Shown: one piece after another, positions 6,405-11,610 of the stretch
Numbering within the stretch: position 1 is the stretch's first letter
Layout: every line of letters starts with the position of its first letter
Source of the DNA: an uncultured Bacilli bacterium
GTDB lineage: Bacteria > Bacillota_I > Bacilli_A > RF39 > UBA660
Reading direction: 5' to 3'
Assembly (NCBI GenBank): GCA_947627405.1
Contig: CANQVY010000032.1
Span: 1-11,610, forward strand
Length of the DNA stretch: 11,610 bases
Translations under genes and position numbers: made by a program
Notes under the pieces: generated by a model
Seen by the model: only the letters and a program-made list of their open reading frames with translations
Databases searched by the model: none
What the model was told of the DNA's origin: nothing

Positions 6405-6463
6405 AAAATCACCACTCTATTATCTTTATAATTGATCGTTTATATCCATTTTTATTTTTTATA

Positions 6464-6486
6464 AATAAAAAATAGTACTACTATTT
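6464..6486 (-). terminator. Terminator after the 153-residue protein gene
   Basis: A palindrome at 6470-6486 (AAATAGT arms, 7 pairs around a 3-base loop) is followed on the minus strand by a U-rich run. Its first base pair includes the last stop-codon base of the upstream gene. It is short and AT-rich, so probably of moderate strength. Confidence 0.55.
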
Positions 6487-6947
6487 TAGTTGAATGTATT
6501 TACTGGTACTTTCTTTTTTTGATGAGACTTCTTATATTTTTCTTCTGTTGCTTTCTCTTCTAAAATTTTAAATACTTTTGCCAAAGTATCTCTTTTTAAA
6601 GTCATAAAATACTTATTTTCTAGATCTGTGGAAACGGATTCCATCCTAACAGCAATTCCATCTTTTGCTCTTGCTAAAAACAAAGCTTTATCACCGAAAA
6701 CAACATCAATAAACATTTTTTTGTTTTCATTTTTCAATACTTGATCAACAGCTGGAAATAAAATACTGTTCTTATTAAAATAAAAACTGGCATTGGTGTT
6801 TGTTGTACTGATCAATCGAATATCCAATCCATCTGCTGAATTACATAATACTAATCTTGTTTGGTTTGGTTGTATGATTTTTAATGTTTCAAACTCTTGA
6901 TCATATTTTTCATAATCATAAACATATTTATTATCTACTACTTTCAT
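6486..6947 (-). CDS. Unrecognised 153-residue soluble protein
   Basis: I do not recognise this family. The protein has no signal peptide or membrane helix. It begins MKVVDNKYVYDYEKYDQEFE, then shows alternating strand-like segments (RLVLCNSADGLDIRLIS, KMFIDVVFGDKALFLARA, GIAVRMESV) suggesting a compact alpha/beta fold, and ends in a lysine-rich, probably disordered tail (KYKKSHQKKKVPV). The start is the ATG at 6947 with GGTGG four bases upstream; an ATG nine codons earlier has no ribosome site. It lies between terminators, so it is probably transcribed alone. It sits between sigK and yqeG, but nothing in the sequence links it to either. Confidence 0.7.
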   Translation of the reverse strand: MKVVDNKYVYDYEKYDQEFETLKIIQPNQTRLVLCNSADGLDIRLISTTNTNASFYFNKNSILFPAVDQVLKNENKKMFIDVVFGDKALFLARAKDGIAVRMESVSTDLENKYFMTLKRDTLAKVFKILEEKATEEKYKKSHQKKKVPVNTFN

Positions 6948-6990
6948 ACTACCACCATTATAATCATAGCACATATTCTTAAAGAATAGG

Positions 6991-7029
6991 CAAAAAAAAT
7001 AAAATTAGACAATATTAGTCACTATTGTC
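6991..7029 (-). terminator. Terminator after sigK
   Basis: The arms 7029-7023 and 7014-7008 (GACAATA/TATTGTC, 7 pairs) enclose an 8-base loop that includes the sigK stop codon. A U-rich run (TAATTTTATTTTTTTT) follows. Confidence 0.75.
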
Positions 7030-7719
7030 CATTTTATTATTTTTAATAAATTCTCTTAAAAGTTTCGTTAAGGCTCGTTTTTCAATTCTAGAAACATAAC
7101 TTCTAGAAATCTTTAAATCTTTAGCAATCTCTTTTTGAGTTTTTTCTTCTTCTTTATTTAATCCATATCTTTTTACTAATATTTCATATTCTCTTTTATT
7201 TAATACTTTAAAATATTTTTGCAATAATTTAATATTATCTTTAATATGTATTTCATCAATAAAATCAATTTTAGGTGTTTTTAATATATCAATAATTGTA
7301 ATTTCATTGCCATCTTTATCATATCCAATTGCCTCATTTAATGAAATATTTTTATTATTTTTATTATTTCCTCTAAAATACATTAAGATTTCATTTTCGA
7401 TGCATCTAGCACAATAGGTTGTAATTTTTGTATTATGATTTTTAGAATAACTATCTACTCCCTTGATAAGTCCTATAGTCCCTATACTAATTAAATCATC
7501 TTGATCGTTTAAATTGCTATCAAATTTCTTAACAATATGGGCGACTAATCTAAGATTATGTTCTATTAACTTTGCTCTAGCTTCTTTATCTCCTAATTGC
7601 ATTTTTTTTATGCATTCATCCTCTTCTTCTTTACTAAGGGGTTCTTTAAATACCTCATTTGAATAAGAGGCCGTTGAAAAAAATAATCCTTTAATCAGAT
7701 TGATTATACTTAACAACAA
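7015..7719 (-). CDS. sigK: RNA polymerase sigma factor SigK (late mother-cell sporulation)
   Basis: A sigma-70 family protein of about 234 residues, closest to SigK by LIEHNLRLVAHIVKKF, DLISIGTIGLIKG, YCARCIENEILMYFR (region 2) and KTQKEIAKDL.ISRSYVSRIEKRAL (region 4). SigE typically has VVYIARKF and QSYISRLEKR instead. The N-terminus is a hydrophobic pro-sequence (LLSIINLIKGLFFSTASYS) at the place where Bacillus pro-SigK is cleaved by SpoIVFB. The gene is not split by a skin element. There is no ATG: AGGAAG fits a TTG at 7719 (8 bases spacing). A GTG at 7728 would give exactly the Bacillus pro-sequence length, but lies almost on the ribosome site. It directs late spore coat genes. A SigE-like promoter and its own terminator suggest independent control. 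Confidence 0.93.
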   Translation of the reverse strand: MLLSIINLIKGLFFSTASYSNEVFKEPLSKEEEDECIKKMQLGDKEARAKLIEHNLRLVAHIVKKFDSNLNDQDDLISIGTIGLIKGVDSYSKNHNTKITTYCARCIENEILMYFRGNNKNNKNISLNEAIGYDKDGNEITIIDILKTPKIDFIDEIHIKDNIKLLQKYFKVLNKREYEILVKRYGLNKEEEKTQKEIAKDLKISRSYVSRIEKRALTKLLREFIKNNKMDNSD

Positions 7720-7738
7720 AAAAATCACTTCCTAGTTA

Positions 7739-7766
7739 AGTTTATGTCAACTTATCTAAGAAATGA
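7739..7766 (-). promoter_or_regulatory. Possible SigE-type promoter of sigK
   Basis: On the minus strand CATAAACT (7746-7739) matches seven of eight positions of the Bacillus SigE -10 (CATACANT). It lies 14 bases from TCATTT (7766-7761), a poor -35. SigE-dependent sigK transcription is established in Bacillus. A TTGACA overlaps the site but has no matching -10. Base composition makes chance matches common. Confidence 0.35.
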
Positions 7767-7773
7767 TTTGAAT

Positions 7774-8412
7774 TTATTTTTTAAAGAATAAATTAGCACC
7801 AATTAATCCAAAAATAATTACTGCAAGTATTCCTATTACATAATTCATATTTTTGGGATTACCCTCTGCATTATTTACGACAGCACCTGTCAAAAAATAA
7901 TCTGAACAATGCTTAATCTTAAATGTTACATAACCATTCTTTACTTGTAAATCATGATCTACATATTCAACTTTATCTTTTTCTTCATTGTAATAATATA
8001 AATATAATTTTTCTTTATCACTATATTTATCTCCTACATATACATTCATTGTAGCCTCACTTGGCAAATTTCCATGATGCGTAAAGGATAAATACGTCTT
8101 ATCTTTATTCTCGGCGATTGCATCAATTTCACTTTTCTTTGGAGAAACAAATTTAAGTTCAAAGTTTAAGTCAATTTCACTTTCAATTTTATCTTTATCA
8201 AAGCTCCAAGAATAATATAAATTTCCATCTCTTTCGATGATATTTATGATGACTTGATCTTCCCGAATTGTTTTTTCTATTTTATACTTTTCTTGATCGA
8301 CTCCATGCACTGTGACATATGGTGGAAGTTCTTCCATAGCAGTTGCATTTACAAAACTGGGTACACTAATCAAACAAAAAATTGTAAATACGATTATTTT
8401 TACTACTTTCAT
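7774..8412 (-). CDS. Secreted type I membrane protein of unknown function
   Basis: A 212-residue protein with a cleavable-looking signal peptide (residues 1-23, ending VNATA), an extracellular domain (about 25-185) and one C-terminal membrane helix (about 190-208) followed by FFKK. The stretch LYYYNEEKDKVEYVDHDLQV...GYVTFKIKHCSDYFLT (about 136-174) is a beta-rich module I have seen at the C-terminus of other Gram-positive surface proteins, though I cannot name the family. A single Cys lies in HCSDYF. A perfect AAGGAGG stands four bases before the ATG. It begins 26 bases after the CPBP-like gene and is probably co-transcribed with it. The short gap to sigK shows no terminator, so some readthrough into sigK is possible. 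Confidence 0.75.
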   Translation of the reverse strand: MKVVKIIVFTIFCLISVPSFVNATAMEELPPYVTVHGVDQEKYKIEKTIREDQVIINIIERDGNLYYSWSFDKDKIESEIDLNFELKFVSPKKSEIDAIAENKDKTYLSFTHHGNLPSEATMNVYVGDKYSDKEKLYLYYYNEEKDKVEYVDHDLQVKNGYVTFKIKHCSDYFLTGAVVNNAEGNPKNMNYVIGILAVIIFGLIGANLFFKK

Positions 8413-8438
8413 AGAACCTCCTTATCTTCTAAATAATT

Positions 8439-9119
8439 TTACAAACCTAATAATAATATGGTCAATGGAATTAATTGATATACAAACTTAATTAACATTA
8501 AAACAATAATATTACTCTTGTTCTTATAATATGCATATGATAATACAATAGATGGTACAAAATAGCTTAACATGTTATTCCATAAAGTTTTTTCTGTAAA
8601 TCCTGTCCAGACAAAATTAATAATTGTATAAATAATACTACTGATTATAATAAACATCCACTTATTTTTAATAATATCATGTACAGATTCTCGAAATAAT
8701 AGTTCTTCCGCTACAATAGCAAAAATCATCGTTTTAAAAATAGTATATAAAGAAGAAACTTGAAATAGTGAATTTATGGCTTGCGTATTATTATCTAAGT
8801 CCATATTAGGAATTAAGGCTTCTGTTAAAGCTCCCATTATAATATTGAATACAAAAATAATAATTACCCAAAAAACAATTATTTTTATAATTTTTTTTAT
8901 GTTATAATTCTTTTTTAAATCCTTATAATCTTCACTTAAATTATCTTTATATGCAAGTACAATACCAATTAAAAAAATAATATCTGCAATAAAATTTATG
9001 ATAATTGATGAACCAAACAATGAGGAAAAAACTTGTGAATATACAAAATAACATAAAAATGCAACAATCGTTTTTATCAATCTTTCTTGCTTTTTTATTT
9101 TTGTATTTATTTTTTTCAT
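8439..9119 (-). CDS. CPBP (Abi) family membrane protein with altered active site
   Basis: A 226-residue protein with about six to seven membrane helices, assigned to the CPBP intramembrane protease family by AEELLFRESVHD (137-148), which holds motif 1 EExxxR at 138-143. In active members motif 2 is FxxxH; here the matching helix reads YTIIN (164-168), with Asn for His. Motif 3 usually has a His followed by Asn; here it reads KFVYQ (211-215). Two expected metal ligands are therefore absent, and it may be a non-catalytic member. The ATG at 9119 is preceded by AAGGTG eight bases upstream; a TTG two codons earlier is a less likely start. A strong promoter precedes it and the 212-residue secreted protein follows, forming a two-gene unit. 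Confidence 0.8.
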   Translation of the reverse strand: MKKINTKIKKQERLIKTIVAFLCYFVYSQVFSSLFGSSIIINFIADIIFLIGIVLAYKDNLSEDYKDLKKNYNIKKIIKIIVFWVIIIFVFNIIMGALTEALIPNMDLDNNTQAINSLFQVSSLYTIFKTMIFAIVAEELLFRESVHDIIKNKWMFIIISSIIYTIINFVWTGFTEKTLWNNMLSYFVPSIVLSYAYYKNKSNIIVLMLIKFVYQLIPLTILLLGL

Positions 9120-9145
9120 AATCAATACACCTTACTTTCACTATC

Positions 9146-9173
9146 ATTATAACACAGATAAGATCATTTTCAA
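9146..9173 (-). promoter_or_regulatory. SigA-type promoter of the CPBP-like gene
   Basis: On the minus strand TTGAAA (9173-9168) and TATAAT (9151-9146) are 16 bases apart, with TGT directly before TATAAT (extended -10). It lies between the terminator of the nine-codon unit and the CPBP start, so the two units are transcribed separately. Confidence 0.75.
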
Positions 9174-9185
9174 GTTTTAATCAAT

Positions 9186-9210
9186 GAAAAAAGACTCAAA
9201 AATTGAGTCT
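9186..9210 (-). terminator. Terminator of the nine-codon transcription unit
   Basis: A perfect 8-pair stem AGACTCAA/TTGAGTCT (9210-9203 and 9199-9192) has a 3-base loop, followed by six U (9191-9186). It is 16 bases after the stop codon of the nine-codon ORF. The only gene-like feature it could serve is that unit. Confidence 0.85.
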
Positions 9211-9225
9211 CTTTACATTTTTATC

Positions 9226-9255
9226 TTATAAAAATCTTTTTAACCATGCCCACAT
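9226..9255 (-). CDS. Nine-residue peptide ORF with perfect Shine-Dalgarno
   Basis: The ORF encodes MWAWLKRFL and stops with TAA. AAAGGAGG (9271-9264) lies 8 bases before the ATG, as good a ribosome site as any in the window. A consensus promoter lies about 90 bases upstream and a strong terminator 16 bases downstream, so it is the only evident ORF of a roughly 155-base transcript. The peptide is short, cationic and rich in Trp and Leu, which would suit membrane contact. I know no family. It could be a genuine micropeptide, a signalling peptide, a tiny toxin-like peptide, or a translated part of a regulatory RNA. It does not attenuate a downstream gene, as the next gene has its own promoter beyond the terminator. 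Confidence 0.5.
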   Translation of the reverse strand: MWAWLKRFL

Positions 9256-9286
9256 ATTCTAATCCTCCTTTCCTTTTCTATATTTC

Positions 9287-9342
9287 TACAATACCTACCT
9301 TAATAAATTACTCCTAACTCATTAAGCCAACCTCTTATTGTA
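9287..9342 (-). ncRNA. Foldable leader or small RNA in front of the nine-codon ORF
   Basis: The predicted transcript start (~9341) coincides with the 5' arm of a stem TACAATA/TATTGTA (9342-9336 with 9293-9287). Inside it a second stem CTTAAT/ATTAAG pairs 9326-9321 with 9304-9299. The internal loops are purine-rich and hold two further AGG/GGAG segments and a two-codon ATG-AGT-TAG. The following 15 bases lead to the Shine-Dalgarno of the nine-codon ORF. No known RNA family was recognised; SRP RNA, 6S RNA and tmRNA signatures are absent. Confidence 0.4.
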
Positions 9343-9347
9343 TATTT

Positions 9348-9376
9348 ATTATACATCAGGTTTGTAAATTTTTCAA
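9348..9376 (-). promoter_or_regulatory. SigA-type promoter of the nine-codon unit
   Basis: On the minus strand TTGAAA (9376-9371) and TATAAT (9353-9348) are exactly 17 bases apart. It lies after the rpmA terminator, so it serves only the short unit that ends at 9186. Predicted start near 9341. Confidence 0.75.
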
Positions 9377-9424
9377 GTAGTTATCAACAACTTTCTTAAA
9401 AAATTTAATAGGTATGTTTTATAT

Positions 9425-9461
9425 AAAAAAGCAGTACAAAGATATATAATTTTTGTACTGC
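9425..9461 (-). terminator. Terminator of the rplU-prp-rpmA operon
   Basis: A perfect 10-pair stem GCAGTACAAA/TTTGTACTGC (9461-9452 and 9440-9431) with an 11-base loop is followed by six U. It closes the ribosomal operon 30 bases after the rpmA stop; obgE does not follow. Confidence 0.9.
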
Positions 9462-9492
9462 TTAATTATATTATATTTTATCTATATTTTCA

Positions 9493-9783
9493 TTATTCGG
9501 CTACTTCATAGCAGCTCACTTGTTTTTTGTCTTTTCCTAAACGTTCGAATTTAACGATACCATCTACTGTTGTATATAGTGTATCATCTTTTCCACGTCT
9601 TACATTCACACCTGGATGCATTTTTGTACCTCTTTGTCTATATAGAATAGATCCAGCGGTAACGAATTCACCATCACTTACTTTAGCACCTAATCTTCTA
9701 CCTTCAGAATCACGTCCGTTCGTAGATGATCCTTGTCCCTTTTTATGTGCAAATAATTGTATATTTAACTTTAAAAATTTCAT
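9493..9783 (-). CDS. rpmA: 50S ribosomal protein L27 (with cleavable N-terminus)
   Basis: A 96-residue L27. The core is plain: HKKGQGSSTNGRDSEGRRLG, then GSILYRQRGTK and DGIVKFERLG. The first 12 residues MKFLKLNIQLFA precede the mature start HKKG and match the Firmicutes extension (LNLQFFA-type) that the protease Prp removes, probably between Ala12 and His13; the L in place of the first F is a small deviation. Cleavage is needed so that the mature N-terminus can reach the peptidyl-transferase centre. AAGGAGGAG stands close before the ATG. It lies 12 bases after prp, is last in the operon, and is followed by a strong terminator. Confidence 0.97.
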   Translation of the reverse strand: MKFLKLNIQLFAHKKGQGSSTNGRDSEGRRLGAKVSDGEFVTAGSILYRQRGTKMHPGVNVRRGKDDTLYTTVDGIVKFERLGKDKKQVSCYEVAE

Positions 9784-9795
9784 TGTTTCTCCTCC

Positions 9796-10083
9796 TTACT
9801 TAATACGAATATTTTTTGGATAATCCTGCGCAAGTTCATTCAATAAATTTACCATATTTTTAATTAATTTATCAATTATAGTATTTTCTTTCCTTTGATC
9901 AATGGTAAATTGATCTTCTTTTTGATTATAAGCAATTGCTGTTTGATCTATAGATAAACAAGCATTTACTGTTGTAATCACAATACTACTTACGGATGCA
10001 CACACAATGTCTTTTCCATAATCGTCATACATTGCATGTCCTTCTATGATTATCTTATTAGGTAATACATTTACTTTGATCAT
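9796..10083 (-). CDS. prp: Ribosomal-processing cysteine protease Prp
   Basis: A 95-residue protein of the Prp (former YsxB) family, which removes the N-terminal extension of L27. The catalytic pair is visible: His16 in IIEGHAMYDDYGKDIVC and Cys28 in CASVSSI, spaced 12 residues apart as in the Staphylococcus enzyme. Position between rplU and rpmA is typical of Firmicutes, and its presence fits the extended L27 encoded next. The ATG follows the rplU stop after 5 bases, with a weak ribosome site (GGG inside the rplU end), so it is probably translated by coupling to rplU. Confidence 0.96.
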   Translation of the reverse strand: MIKVNVLPNKIIIEGHAMYDDYGKDIVCASVSSIVITTVNACLSIDQTAIAYNQKEDQFTIDQRKENTIIDKLIKNMVNLLNELAQDYPKNIRIK

Positions 10084-10088
10084 CTTAA

Positions 10089-10391
10089 TTACCCATTAAT
10101 TTTTTTAATTTCTACTTTTGTATAAGGTTGTCTGTGTCCTTGTGTTTTACGGTTACTTCTATCTTTTGATTTATATTTGAAGATTTTAATCTTCTTTTGT
10201 TTTCCGTGTTTTACAATTACACCTTCAACACTGGCATTAGTAAGGATTGGATTTCCTATTTTACTATCAATCATCAATACTTCAGAAAAAGTAACTTTAT
10301 CCTTTTCTTTTCCATCAAGTTTCTCTACGTAAATAACGTCTCCTTCTGATACGACATATTGTTTTCCACCAGTTTTAATAACTGCTTTCAT
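10089..10391 (-). CDS. rplU: 50S ribosomal protein L21
   Basis: A 100-residue L21, normal length. It starts MKAVIKTGGKQYVVSEGDVIYVEKL and ends with the rRNA-binding signature KDRSNRKTQGHRQPYTKVEI. AAAGGAGG stands six to seven bases before the ATG. It is the first gene of rplU-prp-rpmA, preceded by a structured leader and an extended -10 promoter, so expression of the operon is probably tuned through that leader. Confidence 0.98.
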   Translation of the reverse strand: MKAVIKTGGKQYVVSEGDVIYVEKLDGKEKDKVTFSEVLMIDSKIGNPILTNASVEGVIVKHGKQKKIKIFKYKSKDRSNRKTQGHRQPYTKVEIKKING

Positions 10392-10421
10392 ATTTTAACC
10401 TCCTTTATAAATTTCTAGACT

Positions 10422-10488
10422 CGCTTTAAAGGTACATATATTATGTTTTTAAACCTATTCAATGCGGTTTGAAGTAGAGGCTTCAAAC
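10422..10488 (-). promoter_or_regulatory. L21-leader-like structured 5' UTR
   Basis: The leader starts with a perfect 8-pair hairpin GTTTGAAG/CTTCAAAC (10488-10481 and 10474-10467, loop CCTCTA). Next to it a longer arm is closed by CGC/GCG (10466-10464 and 10424-10422), with AGGT/ACCT (10456-10453 and 10433-10430) and ACAT/ATGT inside. There is no U-run, so it is not a terminator. Position and shape fit the ribosomal protein L21 leader known in low-GC Gram-positives, probably an autoregulatory site. The exact family match was not computed. Confidence 0.65.
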
Positions 10489-10495
10489 ATCTAAA

Positions 10496-10524
10496 ATACT
10501 ATCATATATTATGAAAAAAGTCAA
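10496..10524 (-). promoter_or_regulatory. SigA-type promoter of rplU-prp-rpmA
   Basis: On the minus strand TTGACT (10524-10519) and TAGTAT (10501-10496) are exactly 17 bases apart, with TGA before the -10 (extended -10). The start falls near 10489, at the first base of the leader hairpin. Confidence 0.8.
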
Positions 10525-10557
10525 ATATTTATTAATATTTTATTACTTCAAAAGTTA

Positions 10558-10586
10558 AATGAAAATTTTTTTATTATTTTTTCATT
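10558..10586 (-). terminator. Weak hairpin after the HD-domain gene
   Basis: The arms AATGAAAA/TTTTCATT (10586-10579 and 10565-10558) lie directly after the stop codon. They form an 8-pair, nearly pure A-T stem with a 13-base loop and no proper U-run. It may be a weak terminator or only composition. Confidence 0.3.
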
Positions 10587-11610
10587 CTATTTTACTTTTA
10601 TCATGACTTCTTCACTTTTTGTTATCTCATAATTTTCTCTTCTATTTTTAATAATATGTTCTACGACTTTACCAACAGTTGCTGCCTCACCTAAAATTTG
10701 ACTATAAGCATCTTGCATATATTTTCCAATTAATGCATTTATACAATTTCTTTGATAAGTTGCTTTAACATTCAAAAGATCTGTACCTCCTCCGGAGGTA
10801 TTGTTGGCAACAAAAATATCCTGGTAAATACTCGTCATGAGTGATATCTCTGTTGGATTTACTTCATATCCTAATTTTTCTTTTAAAGAATCTACATAAT
10901 ATATAGCTTTATCTGTAATTACTTCCGGTGATATATTGCAATTAAAATAATTCAACTGATCAAGAGAAATATCCATTGCTTCTCCATTAATTAAAATATA
11001 TTCTAAAGAGTCTACTTTAATTTCATCTTTTACAAAAGCTTCGTCTAAATATTCTCCACTTTTATATGGAATTTTATGACATGCTTTATTTCGGGTTTTT
11101 TCTATATAGCCTTCTATAATTTCAGGAACAATAGCATAAAAGGATATTCCATTATCTGTAAAATTTCGGAAAGCTGAATTTTTTTCTGTTTTTATTCGAT
11201 CATCGGGTATAACATAAATATAATCTTCATTATACTCTTTAAAATTTGATGATGTGTAAATTCGATCATTCCATCTGCATTTATAAGGTGATAAAATTCC
11301 ATGCACTAATATACTATCCAATTTAAAGAAATCCCAACCAATTCCATGTAAACATCCTTTGGTATAAGATGCATCATTTGCATGCATATCCATTTGCTCA
11401 ATTGTTTTTTGTTCTTTTACCTCTGTTATATTAATATAATCATTAATGACTGGATTTAGGTAAATATTGACTAATTCTTTTGCAGCCATAACCATTTTTT
11501 TAGCTTCCTCATTTCTTAAAAATTCAATATTCAAATAGGCAGCATCTGATTGTACAAATCGAACACGATCTAATGCATCAGCATCCTTTAATAAATAGGC
11601 TAGAAATTTT
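10587..11610 (-). CDS. C-terminal part of an HD-domain protein (5' end beyond the right edge)
   Basis: The frame stays open from the TAG at 10587 to the right edge (11609 is the last in-frame base), so the start is outside the window; the TTG at 11534 is an internal codon. The visible part is about 340 residues. It begins FLAYLLKDADALDRVRF, then AYLNIEFLRNEEAKKMVMAAKEL, a pattern I associate with the last metal-binding Asp and following helices of HD-type phosphohydrolases. After it comes a region I cannot assign (about residues 60-220 of the visible part), with YTKGCLHGIGWDFFKLDSILVHGILS and SLEYILINGEAMD. The spacing is loosely reminiscent of ADP-ribosyltransferase-like folds, but this is not secure. 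A mixed helical segment with Gly-Gly-Gly (NNTSGGGTDLL) closes the protein. Substrate unknown. Confidence 0.7.
   Translation of the reverse strand, partial: KFLAYLLKDADALDRVRFVQSDAAYLNIEFLRNEEAKKMVMAAKELVNIYLNPVINDYINITEVKEQKTIEQMDMHANDASYTKGCLHGIGWDFFKLDSILVHGILSPYKCRWNDRIYTSSNFKEYNEDYIYVIPDDRIKTEKNSAFRNFTDNGISFYAIVPEIIEGYIEKTRNKACHKIPYKSGEYLDEAFVKDEIKVDSLEYILINGEAMDISLDQLNYFNCNISPEVITDKAIYYVDSLKEKLGYEVNPTEISLMTSIYQDIFVANNTSGGGTDLLNVKATYQRNCINALIGKYMQDAYSQILGEAATVGKVVEHIIKNRRENYEITKSEEVMIKVK

Noticed and set aside
6957..6968. TATAAT/TATGAT as promoter of the 153-residue protein gene
   Set aside because: These lie only 10-16 bases before the ATG, so the transcript would begin past its own GGTGG ribosome site. 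They are probably chance matches.
8947..9147. 66-residue minus-strand ORF overlapping the CPBP-like gene in another frame
   Set aside because: Its composition (Cys-, Phe- and Tyr-rich) is that of a frame shadow, and the CPBP frame has the family motif and ribosome site.
9186..9376. Trp-operon-like leader peptide attenuator for the CPBP-like gene
   Set aside because: Two Trp codons are suggestive, but the CPBP gene has its own strong promoter after the terminator and no alternative anti-terminator pairing was seen.
9527..9823. 98-residue plus-strand ORF antisense to rpmA
   Set aside because: It mirrors the highly conserved L27 gene in another frame and has no ribosome site or family resemblance.
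10587..11534. Start of the HD-domain gene at the TTG at 11534
   Set aside because: The frame has no stop up to the right edge, and the upstream residues (DADALDRVRF) carry the recognisable HD-type motif, so the TTG is an internal Leu codon.
1..11610. CRISPR array, insertion sequence or rRNA genes
   Set aside because: No regularly spaced direct repeats, transposase with terminal repeats, or rRNA sequence was found on either strand.

Overview
The window reads as chromosomal DNA from a very AT-rich, spore-forming Bacillota (Firmicutes) of the Bacilli / Erysipelotrichia type. The main evidence is an uninterrupted gene for the mother-cell sigma factor SigK with a pro-sequence, a ribosomal protein L27 with the Firmicutes-type cleavable N-terminus next to its protease Prp, and the yqeG-yqeH and yrzE-DUF421 pairs known from Bacillus. 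The species cannot be named from the sequence. All genes lie on the minus strand except one small membrane-protein gene, so the description below moves right to left along transcription where that matters.

Left end (1-786): the 5' end of a large serine recombinase gene runs off the left edge. It has a consensus promoter and a long leader that can fold as an intrinsic terminator or as a competing hairpin. Upstream of it is a 91-residue orphan protein, also behind a switch-like leader. These two genes look like the edge of an integrated mobile element. The next feature is a tRNA-Gly(GCC) gene at 787-860, which marks the start of ordinary chromosome.

Middle (893-7719): a membrane-anchored GHL10-type glycosidase-like protein and a DUF421 membrane protein lie in the same direction. 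A divergent YrzE-type membrane protein follows, then a large surface protein with an N-terminal membrane anchor and FIVAR-like helical repeats. After these come the ribosome-assembly GTPase YqeH and the HAD phosphatase YqeG, whose genes overlap by 8 bases, an unrecognised 153-residue protein, and SigK.

Right part (7774-11610): a secreted, C-terminally membrane-anchored protein sits 26 bases behind a CPBP-type membrane protein whose catalytic histidines appear to be missing. Next comes a compact transcription unit with promoter, foldable leader, perfect Shine-Dalgarno, nine-codon ORF and terminator, which is the strongest candidate here for something undescribed. The rplU-prp-rpmA ribosomal operon follows, with an L21-leader-like 5' UTR. 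The window ends in the C-terminal part of an HD-domain protein whose 5' end lies beyond the right edge.

Several start codons were moved to internal ATGs because the Shine-Dalgarno sequence fits only those. No CRISPR array, insertion sequence or rRNA was seen.
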